Source: Shewanella algidipiscicola
Lineage (GTDB): Bacteria > Pseudomonadota > Gammaproteobacteria > Enterobacterales > Shewanellaceae
Assembly: GCF_003605125.1 (NCBI RefSeq)
Contig: NZ_QPQT01000003.1
Location: forward strand, 186,001 to 250,000
Length of the DNA: 64,000 nucleotides
Direction of reading: 5' to 3'
Below, piece after piece: positions 47,482-56,420 of this stretch. The position numbers were made by a program, and so were the translations under genes. The number at the start of each line of letters is the position of its first letter. The stretch's first letter is position 1. The notes under the pieces are model-generated. The model was not told the origin of the DNA and did no database searches. It saw nothing but the letters and a program-made list of their open reading frames with translations.

Positions 47482-48765
47482 ATGATGCTAAGTGCTAGTC
47501 CAAAAATAATCAATAAAATCAAAAGAATGGTTTTGAATCAGGTTATCTATGTCGATAGCCGAATTTACCGTTTCAATCAAACAGCAGCTGATGCTGTTCT
47601 TTCATTTGAAACCATCAAAGCTAGTGCTAATCAAGATTCTCAATCTGAGTCTAAAGAGGAAACTCTCACTTCGGTTAATGCCCATCTACATAAAGGCAAA
47701 ATTGCCATCTTGAGTCGTAACTGTTATCGCGAACAGCTGCAATGGTATCCGATAGCTAAAAAATCCGATGTGGTTAAGTTGGTCAAATTACAGGTACAAA
47801 ATAGCCCTTCTCAGGTGTTATTTATTGTAGGGACAATCATCAATGGTAAAACGCCCGTCACCTATTATTACCTCAATGAGCTAACTCATGGGTTGAAAGC
47901 CTGGTTATTGATCCCCGAAACAAGTTTATTAGGTCATGGGCTTTCATCAGATAGCTTATTAAGCTATCAAACGGTAAACCCTTGTAACACCGTATTTGTC
48001 TCTAACAGTGTTGCCGGTATTGTGTCAGCACTACAGGGCGGGATAATTCAAAATCTCGAGCAGTTTGCTTTGTCACAAGGGGTGACAGCTCAACATAAAG
48101 TTCACCTTTCGGCTCAAGAGCATATATTGTCGTTAAAAGCGCGATTGAAGCACCTTTATCAACTGCCGCTAAATGGTCTGGTAAACAGAGCGGCTCTGTC
48201 ATTTGACGCGAGCTCTACAGTCTTATATCGCATGGCTTTGCCTGGACTTGTCGTGATCACCCTTTATCTTGTGTTAGCCGCGCAGGTATCGGAATTTAAA
48301 GCCGATAGCACCAAGCAAGAGTTGCGCGCAGCCACCAAAGAAGCCAACCAAGTATTAAACCAATATCAGGATATCAATGAGATGATTGACCGCTATGGTC
48401 AATTGGCAGAGAACCGGCCGCAAAGTACTCAACTGCTCAGTGTGTGGAAGATACTTGCCCCCATGTATGAATTGGGGGTGATTTTTAGTGATGTGCAGCA
48501 GCAACAGCAAACAGTCACCTTACGTTTTACCGCAGAGTCTGCCTCGCAAGCCCTGCAGCAACTCATTAAACAAGCTGGCGTAACCAATGCTAAATTTGTC
48601 GGCTCTGTACGCCGCCAGCGTAATATGGACGCAGCAACGGTTCAGTTTGAGCTACTACAAGTCAAACCAACCTCAGTTCATACTGCTTCGGCTATGAAGG
48701 CCGAAACTGAAAGTGACAAGATGATCGACTCGGCTGCATATAAGCCCAGCGTGGAGGCTCAATAA
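47482..48765 (+). CDS. gspL: GspL/PilN-like inner-membrane assembly protein
   Basis: The 427-residue product has a cytoplasmic N-terminal domain (about 1-245), a single membrane segment (about 250-270, GLVVITLYLVLAAQV) and a periplasmic coiled coil followed by a ferredoxin-like domain. This layout is that of GspL. Sequence resemblance of the N-terminal actin-like part is weak. It starts a second block (L-M-C-D) after a 292 bp gap that may hold a promoter. ATG 47485 is an alternative start. It shares one base with the next gene. Confidence 0.72.
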   Translation: MMLSASPKIINKIKRMVLNQVIYVDSRIYRFNQTAADAVLSFETIKASANQDSQSESKEETLTSVNAHLHKGKIAILSRNCYREQLQWYPIAKKSDVVKLVKLQVQNSPSQVLFIVGTIINGKTPVTYYYLNELTHGLKAWLLIPETSLLGHGLSSDSLLSYQTVNPCNTVFVSNSVAGIVSALQGGIIQNLEQFALSQGVTAQHKVHLSAQEHILSLKARLKHLYQLPLNGLVNRAALSFDASSTVLYRMALPGLVVITLYLVLAAQVSEFKADSTKQELRAATKEANQVLNQYQDINEMIDRYGQLAENRPQSTQLLSVWKILAPMYELGVIFSDVQQQQQTVTLRFTAESASQALQQLIKQAGVTNAKFVGSVRRQRNMDAATVQFELLQVKPTSVHTASAMKAETESDKMIDSAAYKPSVEAQ

Positions 48766-49331
48766 TGCAGGAGCTAATCAAGTATAAGCGATACCTGATC
48801 TTAGTCGCCGTGTTAGTGTTAATGAAATTTGTCTGGGTCCCATTGTGGGAAACCAAACAGGATAACTGGCAACAACAACAACAAGCCCAGTCAAACCTGA
48901 ATAAAACCCGCGCCTTGCTGGCACTTAAAGATGAAATGCTGGTCAGAAAAACAACGATGTCAGTGCGACTAGAGCAAGCCGAGTCCGGTTTTGCTCAAAC
49001 GGCTAGCATCACTAGCTATAAACTGACAGCGCAATCGAAATTGGAGAGCCTATTCAAACGTCATAACATCGAGCTTAGTAACTCATCATGGCGTGATGGC
49101 CTGAAAACTAACGATATTCAGACCTTGTTATTGGATATTCGATTTACGGGCTCTCTTAAACAATACCTTAGTTTACTGCAAGAACTGCAACAAAATGGCG
49201 ATTTCGCCAATGTTAGTTTGGACTCTAATCAGTTGAGTATTCGCGGTCAAACGTCAGACAAGCTTGGCAGTGTAAATGGGCAAGTGTCGTTAAAACTCGC
49301 CGTCAAGTTGCTTTCAAGTGAGGAATCCTGA
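48765..49331 (+). CDS. gspM: GspM/PilO-like inner-membrane protein
   Basis: The 188-residue product has one N-terminal membrane segment (about 11-30), a glutamine-rich coiled coil and a C-terminal ferredoxin-like domain. This is the architecture of GspM and PilO, partners of GspL/PilN. The assignment rests on architecture and on the position between the GspL-like and GspC-like genes. Confidence 0.7.
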   Translation: MQELIKYKRYLILVAVLVLMKFVWVPLWETKQDNWQQQQQAQSNLNKTRALLALKDEMLVRKTTMSVRLEQAESGFAQTASITSYKLTAQSKLESLFKRHNIELSNSSWRDGLKTNDIQTLLLDIRFTGSLKQYLSLLQELQQNGDFANVSLDSNQLSIRGQTSDKLGSVNGQVSLKLAVKLLSSEES

Positions 49332-50014
49332 TGACAATCTCGTTAACTCGTGTGTTTGGCAGCATATCGCAGCAGGGCCGTGATAATGCTACTTTTGCCG
49401 AAAAGCTAACATGGGTAGCCATTAGCCTGGTACTCTTGTTTGCGCTGCTCGTTATCGATTATTTTATTAATCAGTCAGATGAGCAATTCCGAGAGTCGGA
49501 TCTGTTACCTGAGTTACCTGTTGAGATTCAAATGAAACAGAGCAGTGGTGACGAAATCGAGGTGATTGGATTATATAGTCAATTCGATCAACCCAAAGTT
49601 GTTGAAGTTAAAAAAGAAGTTAAATTGACAACTAATATTATCGACAGTATGTCACTGGTAGAGCAAAACAAGCAGTCAGGACTGTTGAGTAAGTTGTATA
49701 TCGGCAATGCGATATACAGACTCAGTGGGGTTGTCCAAGCGGGAGAGTATAAAGCCGCATTTAGTGTCTCTTATACACAGGCTCCCGAGAGCCGTGTTGT
49801 GTCAGAAAGTGATGCGAATGAGGACCGTTTAAGGGAAAAGGTGCAACAGAAGGTAGGTAAAACAAATATCAGTGTGTTCAAAGGTGATTTACTGGGGCCA
49901 TATACCGTCGAATCGATTGATAGCAGGCGGGTGGTTTTGGTCGATAACGGGCGGCGCCTTTGGCTTGAACTGTTTGCCCCATTACTAACTAAGCAAGATT
50001 CAGTTATTAAATAG
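49331..50014 (+). CDS. GspC-like homology-region protein
   Basis: The 227-residue product has one N-terminal membrane segment (about 31-48) and a C-terminal block (LLGPYTVESIDSRRVVLVDNGRRLWLEL) resembling the HR domain by which GspC contacts the secretin. No PDZ domain follows, so it is shorter than classical GspC. A role bridging platform and secretin is inferred. Confidence 0.65.
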   Translation: MTISLTRVFGSISQQGRDNATFAEKLTWVAISLVLLFALLVIDYFINQSDEQFRESDLLPELPVEIQMKQSSGDEIEVIGLYSQFDQPKVVEVKKEVKLTTNIIDSMSLVEQNKQSGLLSKLYIGNAIYRLSGVVQAGEYKAAFSVSYTQAPESRVVSESDANEDRLREKVQQKVGKTNISVFKGDLLGPYTVESIDSRRVVLVDNGRRLWLELFAPLLTKQDSVIK

Positions 50015-50090
50015 TAACAGATGAGAGAATGGGTAATTTAGTTCAATTTAACTCTTATCTTGGAAAGCATAGCTAAGAAAATTTTGTAGA

Positions 50091-50139
50091 CAGATAACAG
50101 ATAACAGATAACAGATAACAGATAACAGATAACAGATAA
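50091..50139 (+). repeat. Seven perfect tandem copies of CAGATAA
   Basis: The heptanucleotide CAGATAA is repeated seven times without error (49 bases), 27 bases before the secretin ATG and 76 bases after the preceding gene. It lies in non-coding leader sequence. Such simple repeats change copy number by slipped-strand mispairing and could alter expression of the secretin gene. Confidence 0.97.
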
Positions 50140-50166
50140 AACCATAATTTTGGATTGGATAATTTA

Positions 50167-52281
50167 ATGATGTCACAAAAGCGAGACTACTTTATTACGC
50201 TGCCAGCATTACCCGAAAAGCAAATCCCCCGCCAGCTAAGGGTGGGAGCTGCTGTGTGTATCAGTATCCTGCTACTTAACGGCTGTGCGAGCTTAGAGAG
50301 TCAAAGTGAAAGAAATCATAAGAAGGTAGGTTCCTCTTACCTTCTCAACACCAGTATTGGTGAGAGTCAGGTAGGGTTAGCTGACAAGTCTGAAGATGAT
50401 GGAGTATATGAAGCTAAAAGTGAAACTTCACTAACGCGAGTCCCCACGTTGTCCAAACCTCAGGTGGGCTTTAGTAACGATGACGCAATAGCAGACACCT
50501 TTTCAACTAAAGCCAGCCTTACTATTGCAGCTGATAAAATGCCTCTGGTAGATTTCCTGCATTACAGTTTTGGTGAGCTTCTACAAAGTAGTTATGTTTT
50601 AGGGCAAAAATTAACTGATGTACCAAGTACAGTTACTTTGAATGTTCAAAATAAGATTAGCCCACAGAAGCTATACAGCCTAACAGAACAGCTTTTGCTC
50701 GAACGTGGCATAGGCATAAAGAGTCAAAATAATGTTATTTATATTCACAAGATCGAGAAAAATGATGGGCAGAACACGTCGGTGGGTTACGGCAGAACGG
50801 TAGATAGCATTCCAAATGCGCTTCATGTTCAGCAGATAGTGCCCTTAAGGTATCTAATTAATAGTAACTCAATCAGAACGCTCAGAGATATCACAGGCGT
50901 GAATACAGCTGTTGATATGGCGCAAGGAGTATTATTTTTAAAGGGAGAGCGCGAGCAGGTAATTCGCTCCCTCGAGCTTTTGGCGATTTTGGACTCTCCC
51001 GGCAGTCGCAGCCGAAATATCGGCTTCTTAAAACTGACCTTTATCGATACCGATGTCTTTATCGAATCACTTACTGAAATTCTACAAAATGAAGGGATTA
51101 TGGGAGTCGATAAGAGCGTAGATAGTCGAATCTCTATGGTACCAATCTCTCAGCTAGGTGCTGTGGCCGTATTTGCCAGTGAATCTGATTTTATTGAGCG
51201 GGTCGAATTCTGGGCAAAGCAGCTGGATAAGCCGAGTAAGGGTAATCAGAAGCAGTATTTTGTCTATACACCAAAGTTTGCCAGAGCATCCGACCTTGGG
51301 GCAAGTGTATCTGCTTTAATATCTGGGCGTAGCGCCTCGACGCAGAGGGCCGAAAAAGCTTCCGGTGATAAGGCGGCGGCAATAGAGAATAGGGCCCCAA
51401 GTAACATCAGCAGTGCCAGCAATGAAAATATCAATATGGTAGTGGATGAACGCTCAAATGCACTTATATTCTACTCTTCTGGGCCTGAATATCAGGCTAT
51501 TCTACCTTTGGTTGCGCGTCTTGATGTCATGCCAAAACAGGTCATTTTAGAGGTCTCTATTGCCGAAGTGACCCTGACAGATGAATTTAAGTTTGGTGTC
51601 GATATGGCATTTAGTTCGGGTAAATTTAGTTTTAGTAATAAACATGGTGCGTCTGCTATTGGGGGAAGTGTTTTTAGCTGGGCCAGTGGCGGTAATAAAA
51701 TCGATGCTCAGGCATTTGAAAGTAATAAATGGGTCAATGTACTGTCAAAGCCCAGTTTATTAGTGCGTGACGGGGTCGCTGCAAGTATCCAAGTGGGTAC
51801 AGATATTCCTGTTGTCGGTAAAACGACAACCGATCCCACCAATGGGGTAACAAAATCGATTGAGTACCGTAAAACGGGTATCGATGTTACGGTAACGCCG
51901 ACCATTAATGCTCAGGGGGTGGTGATTATGACCATACAGCAGAGCAATTCTAATCAGGTTGATGGCGGCGCCGAAGTTGAGGGGAATCCGCAAATTTTTG
52001 AGCGCAGTATCGATACTGAAGTTGTCGCTGAAAGTGGGCAAACAGTGATCTTGGGTGGTTTAATCAGTGAAAACGCCACCGATAACCAGGTTGGATTACC
52101 TTGGATAAGTAAGTTGCCGTTAATTGGTGCGCTATTTGGTACCACAACACAGAATACTGTAAGGACGGAGTTAGTCATCATGGTTACGCCAAAAGTTATT
52201 ACTCGCAGTGATGAGTGGGATGACATCAAAAATAATCTGGCTCAGGGGTTGAGGTATATGGATCTGAATCCGGTACAATGA
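50167..52281 (+). CDS. gspD: GspD-like lipoprotein secretin
   Basis: This is the outer-membrane channel of the type II-like system. The 704-residue product has a long positively charged N-region, a lipobox-like LLNGC (Cys40), N-terminal ring domains (about 105-410) and the secretin domain (about 455-690, from QVILEVSIAEVTL, with VGTDIPVVGKT and VILGGLISE). Classical GspD has no lipobox. MshL- and pilus-type secretins do. The frame could extend to a TTG at 50155, but the ATG at 50167 (or 50170) is more likely. It follows the CAGATAA repeat and precedes a terminator-like hairpin. Confidence 0.88.
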   Translation: MMSQKRDYFITLPALPEKQIPRQLRVGAAVCISILLLNGCASLESQSERNHKKVGSSYLLNTSIGESQVGLADKSEDDGVYEAKSETSLTRVPTLSKPQVGFSNDDAIADTFSTKASLTIAADKMPLVDFLHYSFGELLQSSYVLGQKLTDVPSTVTLNVQNKISPQKLYSLTEQLLLERGIGIKSQNNVIYIHKIEKNDGQNTSVGYGRTVDSIPNALHVQQIVPLRYLINSNSIRTLRDITGVNTAVDMAQGVLFLKGEREQVIRSLELLAILDSPGSRSRNIGFLKLTFIDTDVFIESLTEILQNEGIMGVDKSVDSRISMVPISQLGAVAVFASESDFIERVEFWAKQLDKPSKGNQKQYFVYTPKFARASDLGASVSALISGRSASTQRAEKASGDKAAAIENRAPSNISSASNENINMVVDERSNALIFYSSGPEYQAILPLVARLDVMPKQVILEVSIAEVTLTDEFKFGVDMAFSSGKFSFSNKHGASAIGGSVFSWASGGNKIDAQAFESNKWVNVLSKPSLLVRDGVAASIQVGTDIPVVGKTTTDPTNGVTKSIEYRKTGIDVTVTPTINAQGVVIMTIQQSNSNQVDGGAEVEGNPQIFERSIDTEVVAESGQTVILGGLISENATDNQVGLPWISKLPLIGALFGTTTQNTVRTELVIMVTPKVITRSDEWDDIKNNLAQGLRYMDLNPVQ

Positions 52282-52311
52282 TGTGAGTCAATCTCTCCTT
52301 TGAGCAAACCA

Positions 52312-52350
52312 AACAACAGCGCTGGAAACATACATGCCAGCGCTGTTGTT
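52312..52350 (+). terminator. Terminator-like hairpin after the secretin gene
   Basis: A 14 bp perfect stem (AACAACAGCGCTGG, 52312-52325, with 52337-52350) closes an 11-base loop. The T-run is weak (TTGTTCT), but the stem should end the gsp-like operon before the S-layer gene. Confidence 0.7.
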
Positions 52351-52946
52351 CTGTATGGGGTGTAACATTGCTAATAGCGTTTTAACTTTAGGTTGTTAAC
52401 AAACGGATGGTTGTTACTTACTTGGTGGTGAAAAACTGCTCAGATAGACATGGGGGGGGCAAAAGTGGTGAACCAATCGCTTGATTTTTTCTGCCTAGCA
52501 CTATAATTTGATTGCGAGTTTTTACTCTGGTTTGTTACTTATTTAACTGGCTGTTTATTTGGCATTAATCAGTGTGTTTAGTTGGATATCTACTATTGAG
52601 TCGATGTTCAAAAATGAGAGTGTTAATGCGGATTACAGGCATTCAAAGACATAACCGTGCAGGTGACTAGACGCTGGCAGGCTATAGTCAGACCGTAATT
52701 TAAAGGCCAGTTAAGGGAAATAAAGTAACGTGGTGATGCTTAAACTGGTTTATGTTACATTCAATGCTACAGCATTCTCGTAACATGTTTATTGTGGTAA
52801 CCAGTTGAGTTGGGAGCATATCTGCCTCCTAACAATGAGTGTTACTTTAAATAATAAGAATTGGTTGAAAATTGAGCGAGTTACTATATGTTTAACAATA
52901 TGGTTAGCAATTTTGTTTATTTGTACTTGAATAGTTCAATCTGCAG

Positions 52947-52974
52947 TTGACTTATCATGTTGAATACATAAACT
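52947..52974 (+). promoter_or_regulatory. Candidate sigma-70 promoter of the S-layer gene
   Basis: TTGACT (52947-52952) and TAAACT (52969-52974) are 16 bases apart. If used, the mRNA leader would be about 215 bases long. Other promoters in the 845 bp gap are possible. Confidence 0.35.
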
Positions 52975-53089
52975 AGAGACCGGAAAGTTAAAGTAAATGT
53001 GCGCTAGGGGTTTCTAGTGCTCCCAGCTTAGCTTTACATTTCTGATTGTTCAAAGGACAGTAGCTTCTTAGCAATTTAGATAATAATTT

Positions 53090-53183
53090 AACTTTCTCAA
53101 GGAAAGTTGTAAAAAAAAACGGAACAAAAGTTGTCAATGCATAAAAATTGATATTGTAACTTGTTCCAATTTCATGAAATTGG
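53090..53183 (+). promoter_or_regulatory. Hairpin-rich 5' leader of the S-layer mRNA
   Basis: Three stems are visible: AACTTTC/GAAAGTT (53090-53108); GGAACAA..GTT with AAC..TTGTTCC (53121-53167, two-base bulge, inner TCAAT/ATTGA stem); and the perfect 18-base palindrome CCAATTTCATGAAATTGG (53166-53183). The last two share two bases. The palindrome's 3' arm includes the first bases of the Shine-Dalgarno GGAG. Confidence 0.7.
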
Positions 53184-53195
53184 AGATTTTGAAAT

Positions 53196-54620
53196 ATGAA
53201 AAAGGTATTTAATGCCTCAATCCTTGCAGCTGCAGTTGCATTGTCTTTTGGTGCTAGCGCTGCAGACGTAGAGATCAGCACTGTTCTTGGGCTGACAAAT
53301 GAAGCTGCTGCTGCAGGCGTAACTTTGGTCAGTGCTTATGATACAGACTTCACATTCTATAACCGTGAAGAGCTATCTGCAGGTGATATCGTTACTATCA
53401 CTTTCCCAATCGGTACTGTAATTGGTTCTGCAGTGGCTCAAGTCGGTGCTGGTGTTGGTACTTTTGAGACGCCTGGAGTTGTCGATCTTGGTTCTGCAAC
53501 AGTTGCTCCTACCGTTAAGTTAACTGTTGCTGTTGGTAGCCCAGTATTAAACAACTCTAAGACAGTTGTAAAACTTACTGATTTTAACCCTAAAGCTGGC
53601 AACGCTGTATACACAGCTGAAGATGGTTTCAGTGGCGAACCAAAAGATACAACAGGGTCAAATGCAGTTGCATTAACTTCAGCAGCTGACCAAGAAGTTG
53701 CTTCAGTAGTGACTAAATTAGACGGTTTCGTTAACCGTGAAAACCGTGATACTTTTGTATTTTCTAAGGGTACACTCGTTGGTGAAATTCAAATCACTCG
53801 ACCAGTAGTAAAGGGTGATACGTCTTTAACTGCTGCTGTATCTACTGACACAGTTGTTCTTTCAGCTAAATCTTTCAAAGATCTAACAATGAAAGCAGCA
53901 ACTTGTTCTGATGGTTCAGCTGTTTCAATCGATAGTTCTTACACCCCTAGCTGTGCTGGTGCTGCAACTGTAGTAGCTCCAGTAGCTGCTGTAGTTAGTT
54001 GTTCTGACGCAACAGCCATTCCAGCATGTACTGATACAGCTACATTTGACGTAAGTACTCTAACTGGAGCTCTTCCTACTGTAGCTGCACCAGGTACTGG
54101 TAAAGCGGGTAAGATTTCAATCTGGGGTGAAGCGACAGCGACTAAAGATATCCAGCTAACTAACTTCGACATCACTCGTACAGTAACTTATGCACCAGTT
54201 GCACCTGTAACAGTTGCTCCTAAGTTAGACTACATTAAAGATGCTTCGTTTGGTGAGTACCAACTTGACGCATCTGTTGTTAACGTTCCATACCTACCAG
54301 TTGGTTACGATTTAACTCCAAACGTAGAAATTGCTAACAAAGCAATGACTGATGCTGAAATTATCCTTGAAGGTTTTGACCACAAGGGTAACCAGTATGG
54401 TCCAGTGACTCTTACTAAGAAAGCTGCAGCTCATGCTGTAACTAAAATAAGTGAAGCTGATATTGCTGCTGCATTCGGTATCACTGGTAAAGCTAAGTTA
54501 AGTGTAACTTTCATTCTTGATGCTGATGAAGACGAAATCACACTTGCTCCTTACTATCGTGAAGGCGAAAGCCGTGTAAACGTTCTGTCTGACCAATATA
54601 AAGCTGACAGCATCCGTTAA
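53196..54620 (+). CDS. Secreted S-layer-like protein (Slr4-like)
   Basis: The 474-residue product has a signal peptide (cleavage after ASA, residue 22) and a mature chain rich in Ala, Val and Thr made of predicted beta strands. Four cysteines lie in a short central stretch (about 238-284), enough for two disulfides. There is no membrane anchor, enzyme motif or outer-membrane barrel end. Strong terminator, long structured leader, its own unit and position between a type II-like secretion operon and glycosylation genes suggest an abundant surface protein. It brings to mind Slr4, the S-layer protein of Pseudoalteromonas tunicata, which as I recall also lies beside type II-like genes. I could not align the two. 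A matrix or pilus-like subunit is the alternative. Confidence 0.65.
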   Translation: MKKVFNASILAAAVALSFGASAADVEISTVLGLTNEAAAAGVTLVSAYDTDFTFYNREELSAGDIVTITFPIGTVIGSAVAQVGAGVGTFETPGVVDLGSATVAPTVKLTVAVGSPVLNNSKTVVKLTDFNPKAGNAVYTAEDGFSGEPKDTTGSNAVALTSAADQEVASVVTKLDGFVNRENRDTFVFSKGTLVGEIQITRPVVKGDTSLTAAVSTDTVVLSAKSFKDLTMKAATCSDGSAVSIDSSYTPSCAGAATVVAPVAAVVSCSDATAIPACTDTATFDVSTLTGALPTVAAPGTGKAGKISIWGEATATKDIQLTNFDITRTVTYAPVAPVTVAPKLDYIKDASFGEYQLDASVVNVPYLPVGYDLTPNVEIANKAMTDAEIILEGFDHKGNQYGPVTLTKKAAAHAVTKISEADIAAAFGITGKAKLSVTFILDADEDEITLAPYYREGESRVNVLSDQYKADSIR

Positions 54621-54634
54621 TATAGCGTTTTTCA

Positions 54635-54666
54635 ATAAAAAACGAGCCAGTGGCTCGTTTTTTTTT
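54635..54666 (+). terminator. Strong rho-independent terminator after the S-layer gene
   Basis: AACGAGCC (54641-54648) pairs with GGCTCGTT (54652-54659) around a 3-base loop, extended by flanking A-run and nine or more T residues. It makes the S-layer gene a single-gene unit. Confidence 0.92.
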
Positions 54667-54772
54667 GTATCATATTTTGCTACTAATAGATCTTGTCTTG
54701 ACTGGTTTTATGACTTTCCAGTTTGAGTAAACGCCTGAATGGTATTTAAGTGATGTTTTATGGGATAAAGGT

Positions 54773-56407
54773 ATGGCTAGATTGTTGGAAATTAAAAATA
54801 TGTTCTTTACCAAACATAGTTTGCTAATCCTATTGCCCATTATTTGTTTTATATTTGTGCTTACTGCGTACTGGCCAAGCTTTAGTGTGCCCTTTTATTT
54901 TGATGATACTGTTTCAATTGCAAAAAATCAGTTATTACAAACTGGCACTATTCAAGAGCTTTTATCTGCTTATGGTATGAGATTTTTTGGTTATCTTACT
55001 TTTTGGATAAACATTCAATCAACAGGACTTAACTTATATGCATTTCATGTAACCAATTTTATTATTCATTTATTTAACGGCATTGTATTATTCTATTTGT
55101 GCTTGTTATTGCTTAAAGAGTATCAAACGAATACAACTTACAAATATAAGCTGTTAGTTTCAATGTCGATAGCTATGCTATGGTTGCTCCACCCGCTTAA
55201 TACTCAAGCAGTGACTTATGTTGTTCAGAGGTTGGCATCTTTAACCACATTATTTTATTTAGTTTCACTCTATTGTTATTTCAAACTGCGTTTAGAATAC
55301 TTTTCTAAGAAGTGGTGCTTCGGATTAATTTTAACAATACTGTTTGGATTGATGACAAAGCAGAATTTTGTAGTTTTCTTTGTTTGTATATATTGCTTCG
55401 AACTTATTTACTCCAATGTAAGAATACGTAAATCGATAGTAATTCTAACTGCTGTAGCCGTATTATCATTCATTATACTCGCTCACATACTGCCAGCATC
55501 AATCATTGAAGCTTTAAACCAGTCAACGAAAGAAGTTCAAGAATATTCTAGGCTCGATTATTTTTTGACTCAGTTATTTGTAGTTTTGGAGTATATAAAG
55601 AAATTTTTTATACCAGTAAAACAACAACTTTTCATGACGAATTTGTTATCAACAGAAGTTAGTGTTCTACATGTTTTAGCCCTTTTGGCTCATGTTTTTT
55701 TGATTTTTTTAGCGGTAGCGCTTAGAAATATATTACCTTTGTTTACAATTGGAGTGGTTATTTTTTACACTGGACATTCAGTTGAATCTTTTATCATTCC
55801 TATAAGAGACATTGCATTTGAGCATCGTACTTATTTACCAAATATTGGCTTGTCGATTTCATGTGTAAGCGTCTTTGCTCATCTTTTAAATCGTTACCCA
55901 AGGTTCAACGTTTTTGTATTAATCAGTCTATGTGTGACCTTAACTGCGATGACTTATAATCGTAACCAACTCTGGCAAGAGCCATTTAAGTTTTATGAAA
56001 ATGAGTATAGACTTTCTCCTCAAAACCCACGTGCGATGGAGCAATTTGCAGTAGAGCTAATGTCAATTGATAAAAGAGATGCTGCAGAAGTATTACTTAG
56101 AGATGCAATAAATATTAATTTGTCCTCTGGTAAACTTAGTGCGAGCAGTCTAAATAATCTGATCGTTATTTTAACAAAACGAAGAGATTTAAATGGAGTT
56201 ATAGAAACAGCTAATATTGCATTAAAATATGTAACGAATCGTCATGATCGTAGCATGATAATGGCAAGTACTAGCTACGCTTATCTAAGTATGGGTTATT
56301 GTGAATTCGCTTATGAGCTTAGCCAATCAGCACTAGAGCTAGATCCAACAAATATAGATGCTAAACGATACATAGATAAGTGCTCTAGCAGTATTTCTCA
56401 TCATTAG
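54773..56407 (+). CDS. Membrane GT-C glycosyltransferase with TPR tail (TMTC-like)
   Basis: The 544-residue product has about 10-11 membrane helices (about 15-395) followed by a soluble TPR region (about 405-540). The first loop carries the Asp pair in FYFDDTVSI, where GT-C enzymes have catalytic acids. The segment WLLHPLNTQAVTYVVQRLASL matches the HP...Q.EAV pattern of the TMTC/DUF1736 O-mannosyltransferase-like family. Such enzymes take sugar from a polyprenyl-phosphate donor and act outside the cytoplasm. Position next to the S-layer gene suggests that protein as acceptor (inference). A polysaccharide-modifying role is possible. Confidence 0.72.
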   Translation: MARLLEIKNMFFTKHSLLILLPIICFIFVLTAYWPSFSVPFYFDDTVSIAKNQLLQTGTIQELLSAYGMRFFGYLTFWINIQSTGLNLYAFHVTNFIIHLFNGIVLFYLCLLLLKEYQTNTTYKYKLLVSMSIAMLWLLHPLNTQAVTYVVQRLASLTTLFYLVSLYCYFKLRLEYFSKKWCFGLILTILFGLMTKQNFVVFFVCIYCFELIYSNVRIRKSIVILTAVAVLSFIILAHILPASIIEALNQSTKEVQEYSRLDYFLTQLFVVLEYIKKFFIPVKQQLFMTNLLSTEVSVLHVLALLAHVFLIFLAVALRNILPLFTIGVVIFYTGHSVESFIIPIRDIAFEHRTYLPNIGLSISCVSVFAHLLNRYPRFNVFVLISLCVTLTAMTYNRNQLWQEPFKFYENEYRLSPQNPRAMEQFAVELMSIDKRDAAEVLLRDAININLSSGKLSASSLNNLIVILTKRRDLNGVIETANIALKYVTNRHDRSMIMASTSYAYLSMGYCEFAYELSQSALELDPTNIDAKRYIDKCSSSISHH

Positions 56408-56420
56408 TCGCTGAATGAAC

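Larger units (their letters stand above)
52351..53195. other. Gene-free region and leader upstream of the S-layer gene
   Basis: About 845 bases contain no convincing gene. The visible elements are a G8 tract (52452-52459), a candidate promoter near 52947 and a hairpin-rich stretch from about 53000 to the start codon. The Shine-Dalgarno GGAG is at 53182-53185. Confidence 0.6.

Noticed and set aside
52988..53281. A 97-residue minus-strand frame opposite the S-layer leader and start
   Set aside because: It is antisense to the leader and signal-peptide region and has no binding site or family.
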